Positions 1 through 6,445 of a DNA stretch of 11,335 nt are shown here, piece by piece. Positions within the stretch are counted from its first letter, which is position 1, and the number at the start of each line of letters is the position of its first letter. Under the pieces are notes generated by a model. It saw nothing but the letters and a program-made list of their open reading frames with translations, ran no database searches and was not told where the DNA came from. A program made the translations under genes and the position numbers. The stretch comes from an uncultured Eubacteriales bacterium. Its GTDB lineage: Bacteria; Bacillota; Clostridia; Peptostreptococcales; Anaerovoracaceae. The DNA is taken from positions 1-11,335 of the forward strand of contig CADBRY010000183.1 of NCBI GenBank assembly GCA_902797195.1, given 5' to 3'.

Positions 1-116
1 TACTTCCAAACAAAGAGGCTTGAGATTTGGAAGAAGTGCCTCTGAGTGACCAATACTTCCAAACAAAGAGGCTTGAGATTTGGAAGTAGTGCCTCTGTAC
101 ACTGATTCTTCCAAAT
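1..116. repeat. 53-bp tandem repeats, block 1 (hairpin elements)
   Basis: Two nearly identical 53-bp units start at 1 and 54, and a third decayed start is at about 106. Each carries TTTGGAAG and CTTCCAAA arms able to form a hairpin: 26-33 with 56-63, and 78-86 with 108-116 (9 bp, including the flanking A/T). The isolated right arm at 3-10 implies that another copy lies upstream of the window. Conserved loop sequence is GTGCCTCTG. The period and the 36-nt hairpin length match the block at 328-576, so both look like one diverged family. Function and transcribed strand are unknown. Confidence 0.85.
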
Positions 117-327
117 GTCTGTCTGATTGGCTGCCGCCGGATGCGGATGCCAGGGATAAAGAGCTCCGCTGCTCGCGGCGGCCCCCTCGAAAGGCCGCAA
201 GTGGAGCAGCGAACATACATAAAAGCTTGGCGCCGCTCCGGCGCATGCTTGTCTTAGCGAGCAACTCCATCTTTAGAGTCTGAGTGATCCAGCCGCAAAC
301 TCATCATTTGCGTGAGGCCACGTCCAG
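117..327. other. G+C-rich non-coding insert between the two repeat blocks
   Basis: This stretch does not follow the 53-bp period on either side and is more G+C rich. It holds inverted repeats. CGCTGCTC (167-174) pairs with GAGCAGCG (204-211), enclosing GCGGCC (178-183) with GGCCGC (193-198) and a 9-nt loop. GCGCCG (230-235) pairs with CGGCGC (239-244), extended by AAGC/GCTT outside. A small GCAAA/TTTGC hairpin lies at 295-311. None is followed by a T-run, so they are not typical terminators. A 67-codon open frame crosses it (80-283) but has no recognisable features. It may be an insertion into the repeat array or a structured RNA; neither can be decided here. Confidence 0.5.
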
Positions 328-576
328 GTGAAAGAGTTGCCTTTACATGGCTTGTTCATTCACCTGCAGAGACGGAATAAGTGAAAGAATTGCCTTTACA
401 TGACCAGTTCATTCACCTGCAGAGACGGAATAAGTGAAAGAATTGCCTTTACATGGCCTGTTCATTCACCTGTAGAGACTTGAATATGTGAAGGAATTGC
501 ATTTGATTGACCTGTTCTTTCACAAGTTGGAGTGAAGTAGGTGGAAGAATTGCTTTTGCAAGGACCATTCTTTCAC
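328..576. repeat. 53-bp tandem repeats, block 2 (five hairpin elements)
   Basis: Five units start at 328, 381, 434, 488 and 541 (periods 53, 53, 54, 53). In each, a left arm of the GTGAAAGAAT type and a right arm of the GTTCATTCAC type bound a 36-nt element (328-363, 381-416, 434-469, 488-523, 541-576) around a loop beginning TGCCTTT or a variant. The first three units are almost identical including their linkers. The last two have diverged, yet their arms still pair: GTGAAGGAAT with GTTCTTTCAC, and GTGGAAGAAT with ATTCTTTCAC, both using G-T wobbles. That suggests selection for the hairpin rather than for the sequence, but only by eye. Confidence 0.85.
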
Positions 577-578
577 GC

Positions 579-735
579 GGTGGGGCAGTCGGCACCTGAG
601 GGGGCGAAATGAAGCGCTTGGAGGAGTGGGTTGAAGGCTTGGAGGGGCGCGGTTGGACAGTCACCACCTGAGGGCCGCTCAAAGCGCTTGGAGTGGCGAA
701 TTGAAGCGCTTGGCGGAGCGGGGAAAAGCGCTTGA
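579..735. repeat. 72-bp imperfect repeats with 22-bp AAGCGCTT sub-repeats
   Basis: CAGTC...CACCTGAGGG occurs at 586 and again at 658, marking two imperfect units about 72 bp apart. Inside them the palindrome AAGCGCTT or its variant AAGGCTT recurs on a 22-bp step: 612 and 634 in the first unit, then 682, 704 and 726. Most copies are followed by GG and then purine-rich sequence. The spacing of about two helical turns would put all palindromes on one face of the DNA. No open frame here looks like a protein. The role is unknown; it could be a protein-binding array just upstream of the dcw promoter or a neutral minisatellite. Confidence 0.7.
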
Positions 736-822
736 TAAGGCAGGGGGAGGCGCCTCTGGTGGGAGAGTGGAAGAATACCTGAAAAATACAGAAAAAAACA
801 CCCTTTGAGTGGAGTGAAATTG

Positions 823-851
823 TTGACAAATGGAGTGCAGTGGATTAAAAT
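823..851 (+). promoter_or_regulatory. Sigma-A-type promoter of the dcw operon
   Basis: A perfect -35 box TTGACA (823-828) is separated by exactly 17 nt from TAAAAT (846-851), which matches TATAAT at five of six positions. The predicted transcription start is about 857-859, giving a leader of about 125 nt before mraZ. A-tracts at 782-786 and 792-798 lie a little further upstream than a usual UP element. It is the only strong promoter I see serving the downstream genes; no comparable site was found in the short gaps between them. Confidence 0.8.
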
Positions 852-855
852 GGAG
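831..855 (+). promoter_or_regulatory. Candidate MraZ operator: three TGGAN boxes, 10-bp period
   Basis: TGGAG (831-835), TGGAT (841-845) and TGGAG (851-855) are direct repeats separated by exactly 5 nt each. They cover the promoter spacer and end just past the -10 box. E. coli MraZ is known to bind three TGGGN repeats with 5-nt spacers upstream of its own gene, so the architecture matches with one base changed. A further TGGAG sits at 810-814, two helical turns upstream of the first box. The placement implies repression of the operon by MraZ through promoter occlusion. The assignment rests on spacing, position and the adjacent mraZ gene; binding is inferred. Confidence 0.7.
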
Positions 856-905
856 AGGAATTGATGAGAAGTAGAGACCCGCGGGGTTGCAGTGGAGCAG
901 AACTA

Positions 906-938
906 GGGATAAGCGAGGGATAAGCGAGGGATAAGCGA
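906..938 (+). repeat. Three perfect 11-bp direct repeats in the mraZ leader
   Basis: GGGATAAGCGA occurs three times head to tail at 906-916, 917-927 and 928-938 without a mismatch. It lies about 50-80 nt downstream of the predicted transcription start and 46 nt before the mraZ ATG. It could be a second operator (each copy contains GGGAT, resembling a MraZ-type box but on an 11-bp rather than a 10-bp period), a repeat acting in the mRNA leader, or slippage-derived. Confidence 0.75.
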
Positions 939-983
939 GAGACAGAAGACAGGGGTTCTGAGGATTCAAAAGGACAAATCCAC

Positions 984-1424
984 ATGTTCGTAGGCAAGTA
1001 CAACAACTCGATAGATGACAAATACAGGCTGATAATACCTGCCAAGTTCAGGGAGGAACTTGGGAGCAGTTGTGTTGTTGCAAAGTCTTTGGACAGGTGC
1101 CTGACGATATATACGGTGGATGAATGGCAGAAATTTGCGGACAAGCTGGATGAACTTCCCATGAGCAATCCGGCGGCCCGTAAGGTAAAGAGACACTTCA
1201 GCTCATCTGCGGCGGACTGCGATATAGATAAGCAGGGAAGAATGACCATACCTCAGGAGCTCAGGGAGTACGCCCGGATCGAAAAAGACCTCATCACCGT
1301 TGGAAGCAATAAGGTGATCGAGATTTGGGGCAAAGAACAATGGAACTCTGAACTGGATCCTGAGTCCGGCGATATGCTGGATGCCAGCAAGGCGGCGGAA
1401 GGCCTGGAAATATATGGCTTCTAA
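984..1424 (+). CDS. mraZ: MraZ, transcriptional regulator of the dcw operon
   Basis: The 146-residue product has the family's normal length and its two AbrB-like swapped-hairpin halves. The first contains [16 protein letters not shown] (about residues 11-26) and the second [16 protein letters not shown] (about residues 82-97). MraZ forms a ring-shaped oligomer that binds direct repeats in front of its own gene and usually represses the division cluster. The start is supported by AAAGGA at 969-974, 9 nt before the ATG, and by the family-typical N-terminus [11 protein letters not shown]. It is the first gene after the promoter, and the candidate operator at 831-855 suggests autoregulation. In the first D-x-x-x-R motif the residue before Arg is Tyr instead of the usual Gly, while Asp and Arg are kept; the second half has the standard KQGR form. 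The end overlaps rsmH by 11 bp. Confidence 0.97.
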   Translation: MFVGKYNNSIDDKYRLIIPAKFREELGSSCVVAKSLDRCLTIYTVDEWQKFADKLDELPMSNPAARKVKRHFSSSAADCDIDKQGRMTIPQELREYARIEKDLITVGSNKVIEIWGKEQWNSELDPESGDMLDASKAAEGLEIYGF

Positions 1425-2358
1425 AGAATTCGAACATAAACCGGTGCTTTTTGAGGAATGCATGAAGGCGCTGGATATAAAGCCCGGCGGGACATATGTG
1501 GATGGGACCCTGGGCGGAGGAGGGCACGCGTCAGGGATCGCGGAGAGAATAGGCCCTTCGGGAACATTGATAGGAATAGACAGGGATCAGGATGCCATCG
1601 ATGCGGCCACAAAAAAGCTGGAGGAGTATCCCTGCAGGAAAATACTCGTCAAGAACAGATACTCCAACATCAAGGAGATCCTTGAGCAGGAGGGTATAGA
1701 CAAGATAGATGGAGCCCTTTTGGATATAGGGGTCTCGTCATATCAGCTTGATGATCCGGATAGAGGATTTTCCTACCAGCAGGATGCGCCTCTTGACATG
1801 AGGATGAACAGAGATGATCCCATGAGCGCCTGGGAAGTGGTAAACACCTACAGCGAAGATGAGCTGGCCGGGATCATAAAGAGTTACGGCGAAGAACGAT
1901 GGGCCAGGAGAATAGCGTCCTTCATAGTCAAAGAGCGAAAAAGTGCGCCCATCGAGACTACAGGCAGGCTCACGGAAATAATAAAAGCGGCGATACCCGC
2001 ATCTGCCAGACGCGAGGGACCGCATCCGGCAAAAAGGACTTTCCAGGCCATAAGGATAGAGGTCAACGATGAACTGGGTGAGCTCAAGAAGGCCTGCGAC
2101 GACTACTGCGACGTGCTTGCCGGGGGAGGGAGGCTGTGCATAATCACATTCCACTCTCTGGAGGACCGGATAGTAAAAGAGGCATTTGCAAGACGGCTTG
2201 ACCCGTGCACCTGCCCAAAGGATCTTCCGGTGTGCGTATGCGGTAAGAAAGCCGACGTCAGGAAGGTTACCGGAAAGCCAACGGTTGCGTCCAATGAAGA
2301 GCTTGAAGAAAATCCAAGGGCGCGGAGCGCGAAGATGAGAGCGCTGGAGAAGCTGTAA
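1414..2358 (+). CDS. rsmH: RsmH, 16S rRNA (cytosine-1402-N4) methyltransferase
   Basis: This 314-residue enzyme, also called MraW, uses S-adenosylmethionine to methylate N4 of C1402 in the ribosomal P-site region of 16S rRNA. Visible family motifs are HKPVL (8-12), the SAM-binding DGTLGGGGH (30-38), GIDRD (54-58), LDIGVSS (103-109), GFSY...APLDMRM (about 118-130), [14 protein letters not shown] (about 208-221), FHSLEDR (246-252) and the C-x-C...C-x-C-G cluster (Cys265, 267, 274, 276). I chose the ATG at 1414, with GGAAGG at 1397-1402, because homologues begin a few residues before HxPVL; the frame is also open from an ATG at 1381, but that adds 11 unconserved basic residues. It overlaps the mraZ stop by 11 bp, which implies translational coupling. 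A 52-nt A+T-rich gap with no clear promoter or terminator follows. Confidence 0.97.
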   Translation: MASKEFEHKPVLFEECMKALDIKPGGTYVDGTLGGGGHASGIAERIGPSGTLIGIDRDQDAIDAATKKLEEYPCRKILVKNRYSNIKEILEQEGIDKIDGALLDIGVSSYQLDDPDRGFSYQQDAPLDMRMNRDDPMSAWEVVNTYSEDELAGIIKSYGEERWARRIASFIVKERKSAPIETTGRLTEIIKAAIPASARREGPHPAKRTFQAIRIEVNDELGELKKACDDYCDVLAGGGRLCIITFHSLEDRIVKEAFARRLDPCTCPKDLPVCVCGKKADVRKVTGKPTVASNEELEENPRARSAKMRALEKL

Positions 2359-2410
2359 AAGATCAGAAAACAATAGTTTTAAAAATAAAAAAGAGTTTAC
2401 GGGGGACAAA

Positions 2411-2872
2411 ATGATAGCAGCTGAGCAATGGTATGAATTTCAGGAGCAATACCAGAAATATGGTGTTGACATGCAGCCGCAGGAAACAAAAGAACATCGC
2501 ACCAGAAGAAGGAGGGCGTCGAGACCTTCCGTAAGCGTGGATCCAACCGCGCTCAAGGACAGGAGGCTGGTGCTTCTTGGGATAGCAGCTCTGGCGGTGG
2601 TCTTCATAGTGATGATAGTCATGACAGCCTACGCCGCTTCCATAAGATATGACATAAGTGCGGCAGAGGCTGAAAACAACGCTCTGTGGAACGACATAAA
2701 ACAGCTGCAGACCAATCAGACAACAATGAACGGTGTGGCATACATAGAACAGAGAGCCAAAGAAGAACTTGACATGAAGTCGGCAAAGAACGATTATATA
2801 GTATACCTCACCGGAGATGATGTCCCGCCGCAAGGTTTTGCGGATGTGCTGAGATCCAAGGCATTTCAGTAA
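2411..2872 (+). CDS. ftsL: FtsL-like (FtsL/DivIC family) division protein
   Basis: The 153-residue product is a small bitopic membrane protein. It has a charged cytoplasmic N-terminus with the basic stretch TRRRRASR (31-38), one transmembrane segment (about 53-76), a short predicted coiled coil (about 78-105), and a tail with IEQRAKEELDMKSA (112-125) resembling the A-x-x-x-L-G/D-M motif of FtsL and DivIC. In known systems FtsL forms a complex with FtsB/DivIC and FtsQ/DivIB that activates the FtsW-PBP septal synthase. The position between rsmH and the class B PBP gene is the classical ftsL slot, and this carries most of the assignment because the family has little sequence conservation. Translation probably starts at 2411 behind GGGGGA (2401-2406). 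The roughly 50-residue cytoplasmic part is longer than in many FtsL proteins. A strong hairpin follows in the gap before the next gene. Confidence 0.8.
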   Translation: MIAAEQWYEFQEQYQKYGVDMQPQETKEHRTRRRRASRPSVSVDPTALKDRRLVLLGIAALAVVFIVMIVMTAYAASIRYDISAAEAENNALWNDIKQLQTNQTTMNGVAYIEQRAKEELDMKSAKNDYIVYLTGDDVPPQGFADVLRSKAFQ

Positions 2873-2890
2873 ATCAAAAGGACTGAAAAA

Positions 2891-2919
2891 CCCGGGCACC
2901 GGGAATAGGGTGACCCGGG
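2891..2919 (+). promoter_or_regulatory. Stable hairpin between ftsL and the PBP gene
   Basis: CCCGGG (2891-2896) and CACC (2897-2900) pair with GGTG (2909-2912) and CCCGGG (2914-2919), leaving one bulged A and the loop GGGAATAG. No T-run follows, so it is not a standard intrinsic terminator. The PBP ribosome site AAAGGAG (2933-2939) lies 14 nt downstream and outside the stem. Plausible roles are an mRNA processing or stability boundary, or partial attenuation, setting different levels of FtsL and the transpeptidase. Confidence 0.7.
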
Positions 2920-2943
2920 ATTCGTTATATTCAAAGGAGAAAT

Positions 2944-4992
2944 ATGTCACCGAAAACCATAAGCAAAAAGAATATAATTCTTGTCGCATCCCTTATTTTT
3001 GGGGCGATTCTTTTGCTGATATTCAGGGTGGGATGGATACAGATCGTCAAGGGAGACGAGTATACGTCCAGGGCAATTGAGCAGCAGACAAAGGACAAGA
3101 CTCTCAAGGCGGAGCGGGGCGTTATTTACGACACCAACGGCGCCGAGCTTGCGGTGAGTGTTTCCTGCTATTCCATATGGCTTCGTCCCGACAGTGTCAA
3201 AGTGGGGGAAAACAAAAAAGAAATCAAAAAAAACATAGCCGATACAACATCCACTCTTGAAGCATATACGGGAGTCGATTCCAACAAGATCGCAGAGATA
3301 CTGAATTCGGGAGAGAAGCTGGTCTGCGTTGCAAGAGGACTTGATAAGGACTCGGCAGATCTTATAAGAAAGTCAAAGGTAAAGGGCATAGAGGTCGTTG
3401 AAGACACGAAGAGGAACTATCCCCTTGATGACAGCGCGGCCCACGTTATAGGTTCCGTAAACATAGACAACGAGGGTCTTTCGGGACTGGAGCTCCAGTA
3501 CGACTCATATCTCAGCGGAGTATCCGGAAGATGGATAACCTATACGGATACAGGTGGCAGACAGCTTGCGAACGACTATGGCGACGAGAGACACTTCAAA
3601 GCCAAGGACGGATACAATCTGGTAACGACACTGGATCATGTGGTCCAGCATTATCTTGAAGACGCTCTGGCAAAGGCACAGAAAAAGACAAGGTCGAAGA
3701 GAGTCATGGGAATAGTCATGGAAGTGGAGACGGGCAGGATCCTGGCAATGGGCCAGACGCCTTCCTTCAACCTGAACACCCCCATGGAACCCACCGATGA
3801 CGAGGACAAGGTGGAATTCAGGAATATGGACTCCAATGAGCAGACGGAATACCTTTCGGACATGTGGCGAAATTCCCTGATCTGTGACGTCTACGAACCG
3901 GGGTCCACATTCAAGCTCATAACCACATCCACGGCTCTTGAAGAAAACGACACAAAGGAAAACGAAAAATACGAATGCAACACAGGCTACGAAGTGGCCG
4001 GAAGATTTATAAAATGCTGGGCATATCCGGATTCTCACGGTGTGGAGGATCTGAGGGAGGCTGTAAACAACTCCTGCAACCCGGTGTTCATGCAGATCGC
4101 CCTTAAGATAGGGATCGACACCTTCTATGAATATCTGGACACCTTTGGCGTCACGGAAAAAACAGGCATTGATTTCCCGGGAGAAACCACAGGAATACTT
4201 CAGGACAAAGACAGTGCCGGCGACATAGGTCTTGCCACCATAGGCTTTGGACAGGGCGTGGCGCTGACGCCTATCGAGCTGATAACCGCAGTGTGCTCCA
4301 TCGGAAACGAAGGGAAACTTATGAAGCCTCATCTGGTGAAGGAGATGACCGATTCAGAAGGTGAAACTGTGCAGAGCTTTGAACCTGAGATGATGAGAAG
4401 GACTGTCTCCAAGCGCACCGCAAAAAAAGTCTGTGACATAATGGAATACGTGGCGGGAGATGGAGGCGGAGCTTCCATGGCATCAGTCCCCGGCTACAGG
4501 GTAGGCGCAAAAACAGGAACGGCCAATAAACTGAGAGAAGACGGCAGAGGTTACGGCGGAGATACCTATTCATCATGCATCGCCATGGCGCCAATGAACG
4601 ATCCTAAGGTCGCGGTGCTGATCATAGTGGACAGCCCCAAGGGCAACCGCTTCGGCAGTGTCACAGCGGCTCCCGCAGTAGGAAATGTGCTGAGCAAGAC
4701 ACTTCCCTACATGAACATCTCCGCAGATGCGAAAACCGAAAATGCCGATGCAAAGGACAACAAAGACGACAGAGATGACAGCGAAATGGCAGACGACAGC
4801 CTGACGCTGATAAAAGTTCCAAATGTAGTCGGACTGGACGCCCAGGATGCTATTGATACTCTCGAATCGGAGGATCTGGATTACGATCTGGACGACGCGT
4901 CGGAGGACGATGAATTCACGGTAATAAAACAGTATCCCGCAGCAGGTACGGAAGTCAAAGAAGGCACGAAAGTGTATCTCTACGAAGAATAG
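2944..4992 (+). CDS. ftsI: Class B penicillin-binding protein, FtsI/SpoVD type, one PASTA domain
   Basis: This 682-residue membrane-anchored D,D-transpeptidase cross-links septal or spore-type peptidoglycan. One transmembrane anchor (about 10-31) is followed by the PBP dimerisation domain, with AERGVIYDTNG at 56-66. The transpeptidase domain has the three penicillin-binding motifs: STFK (321-324, Ser321 catalytic), SCN (377-379) and KTG (523-525). After an Asp/Lys-rich linker (about 595-619) comes a single PASTA domain (about 622-682, IKVPNVVGLDAQDAIDTLE onwards). AAAGGAG at 2933-2939 fixes the start. One PASTA domain is typical of SpoVD, whereas Bacillus PBP2B has two. Here there is only one class B PBP gene in the cluster, so it may serve vegetative division, sporulation or both; sequence alone does not decide. 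FtsW, encoded further down, is its expected polymerase partner. Confidence 0.93.
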   Translation: MSPKTISKKNIILVASLIFGAILLLIFRVGWIQIVKGDEYTSRAIEQQTKDKTLKAERGVIYDTNGAELAVSVSCYSIWLRPDSVKVGENKKEIKKNIADTTSTLEAYTGVDSNKIAEILNSGEKLVCVARGLDKDSADLIRKSKVKGIEVVEDTKRNYPLDDSAAHVIGSVNIDNEGLSGLELQYDSYLSGVSGRWITYTDTGGRQLANDYGDERHFKAKDGYNLVTTLDHVVQHYLEDALAKAQKKTRSKRVMGIVMEVETGRILAMGQTPSFNLNTPMEPTDDEDKVEFRNMDSNEQTEYLSDMWRNSLICDVYEPGSTFKLITTSTALEENDTKENEKYECNTGYEVAGRFIKCWAYPDSHGVEDLREAVNNSCNPVFMQIALKIGIDTFYEYLDTFGVTEKTGIDFPGETTGILQDKDSAGDIGLATIGFGQGVALTPIELITAVCSIGNEGKLMKPHLVKEMTDSEGETVQSFEPEMMRRTVSKRTAKKVCDIMEYVAGDGGGASMASVPGYRVGAKTGTANKLREDGRGYGGDTYSSCIAMAPMNDPKVAVLIIVDSPKGNRFGSVTAAPAVGNVLSKTLPYMNISADAKTENADAKDNKDDRDDSEMADDSLTLIKVPNVVGLDAQDAIDTLESEDLDYDLDDASEDDEFTVIKQYPAAGTEVKEGTKVYLYEE

Positions 4993-5020
4993 ATCATCCC
5001 GCTGATCAACGGAGACAAGT

Positions 5021-6433
5021 ATGAAACAACTCAGTATTTTTGAAATAGAAAAGGCAACGGACGGACGTTTGATCAGAACCTGTGACACCGATCATGTGAG
5101 GGGCGTGATCCACGACTCCAGAGAGTGCGGACCCTCGGACATGTTCGTCTGTATCAAAGGCCCAAACAGGGATGGCCATGATTTTCTGAGCCAGGTTATC
5201 GCCGAAGGCTGTAAGACAGCTTTGATATCCGACGAGAAAGCTCTAAAAGATGACATGGATATAAACGCCATCCTTGTTGAGGACACGGTGGAAGCCATGG
5301 GAAGGCTCGCTCAGTGGTACCTTGACAGCCTGGACATAATCAGGATCGCAGTAACGGGAAGTGTAGGGAAAACATCCACCAGGGATATGATATACTACAC
5401 TCTGAACGAGAGCTATAACTGCGGACGAAATCTGAAAAACTACAACAATGAGATCGGACTTCCCCTGAGCATATTCACCCTGGATGAAAGCCACGATGCG
5501 GTTGTGCTGGAAATGGGGATGAGCGACTTTGGGGAGATAAGAAAGCTCTCGAAAATAGTCAAACCCCACATAGGCGTAATCACGGGGATCGGAACCGCTC
5601 ACATGGAGCACCTTGGGAGCAGGGAAGGGATCTTCGAAGCCAAAATGGAGCTTACCGAGAATGTGGAAAGCAAAGAAAAAGGCGGAACAATGATCTTCGC
5701 CATGGACGACGAATTCCTAACGAGAGACAGGACCGGAGGAGATTACGAAAGCATCTTTGTGGGTGAAGACGGCAGAAGCGATTTCATAGTAAGCGATGTG
5801 ACAGACAAGGGTATCGAGGGAGTGGAATTTGCTCTTGAAGCGGACGAGAAAATAGAAAAGTACACCGTCCCCGTTCCCGGCAGACACAATGGGATGAACG
5901 CAGCTCTTGCGATCGCAGTTGGGACACGCCTTGGCATGAGCCCCGAGGAAATGAGACGGGGGCTTGCCCGGGTACAGCTTACAGGTCACAGGCTCAGGGT
6001 GGTGAGATCCGGAGCCCTTACGGTGATCGACGACACATATAACGCAAGTCCCGACTCTATGAAGGGTGGACTCAAAGTTCTTGAGATGAGCAGCTGCAGC
6101 GGCAAAAAGATTGCGATCCTGGGCGAGATGTATGAGCTGGGTGAGCGGGAAGAGCAGATGCACTTCAGCGTAGGTGCTTTTGCCGCGGGATGCGGTATCG
6201 ATAAAGTGATAGGAGTCGGACCTCTTGCCCAAAACATCACAGAGGGTGCCCGGACGGGAGGCGTCGAAACACAGTGGTTCGCAACCAAGGAAGAACTTAT
6301 AGAAGAGCTGAAAGGCGGCGGGATCCTAGCCCCTTCAGACATGGTGCTGGTCAAGGCTTCCCGGGGGATGAAACTCGAGGAAGTGGTCGAAGCCATAACC
6401 AAGAAAAAGTATTCGGGAATTCTAGACAGATAA
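5021..6433 (+). CDS. murF: MurF, UDP-MurNAc-tripeptide--D-Ala-D-Ala ligase
   Basis: MurF adds the D-Ala-D-Ala dipeptide to UDP-MurNAc-tripeptide with ATP in the cytoplasm, the last soluble step of the pentapeptide precursor. The 470-residue product shows the three-domain Mur ligase layout: N-terminal UDP-binding part (about 1-105), central ATPase with P-loop TGSVGKTST (112-120) and KNYNNEIGLPLS (139-150), a probable carbamoylated lysine at Lys208 in EAKMEL, and a C-terminal domain with GHRL (322-325) and DDTYNASPDSM (337-347). The NYNNEIGLP and DDTYNASP forms separate it from MurE and MurD. A GGAG site at about 5010-5013 precedes the ATG. It starts 28 nt after the PBP stop, in the place where murE often stands first; no murE is found in this window. 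Confidence 0.96.
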   Translation: MKQLSIFEIEKATDGRLIRTCDTDHVRGVIHDSRECGPSDMFVCIKGPNRDGHDFLSQVIAEGCKTALISDEKALKDDMDINAILVEDTVEAMGRLAQWYLDSLDIIRIAVTGSVGKTSTRDMIYYTLNESYNCGRNLKNYNNEIGLPLSIFTLDESHDAVVLEMGMSDFGEIRKLSKIVKPHIGVITGIGTAHMEHLGSREGIFEAKMELTENVESKEKGGTMIFAMDDEFLTRDRTGGDYESIFVGEDGRSDFIVSDVTDKGIEGVEFALEADEKIEKYTVPVPGRHNGMNAALAIAVGTRLGMSPEEMRRGLARVQLTGHRLRVVRSGALTVIDDTYNASPDSMKGGLKVLEMSSCSGKKIAILGEMYELGEREEQMHFSVGAFAAGCGIDKVIGVGPLAQNITEGARTGGVETQWFATKEELIEELKGGGILAPSDMVLVKASRGMKLEEVVEAITKKKYSGILDR

Positions 6434-6445
6434 AACAGGCTTGAA

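Noticed and set aside
80..283. Small + strand ORF of 67 codons
   Set aside because: It runs from the hairpin repeats into the G+C-rich insert, has no convincing ribosome site and no family-like features, and its composition follows the local repeats and hairpins.
117..327. T-box or other known riboswitch
   Set aside because: No T-box sequence or other recognisable riboswitch core was found, and the segment is over 500 bp upstream of the promoter.
1..576. CRISPR array
   Set aside because: The period is regular, but the whole 53-nt unit is repeated including the linkers, there are no unique spacers, the units are diverged, and no cas genes are seen.
782..816. Minus-strand intrinsic terminator (T-run opposite the A-tract at 792-798)
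   Set aside because: The possible stem is only 5 bp with a wobble pair, and no minus-strand gene ends here in the window.
449..1249. Overlapping minus-strand ORFs of 96-134 codons in the upstream region and mraZ
   Set aside because: They are translations of repeat DNA or the antisense of mraZ; low-complexity Ser/Pro/Leu sequence with no protein signatures.
1381..1413. Upstream ATG start for rsmH
   Set aside because: It would add 11 unconserved residues and a longer overlap with mraZ; the ATG at 1414 gives the normal N-terminus and has a suitable ribosome site.
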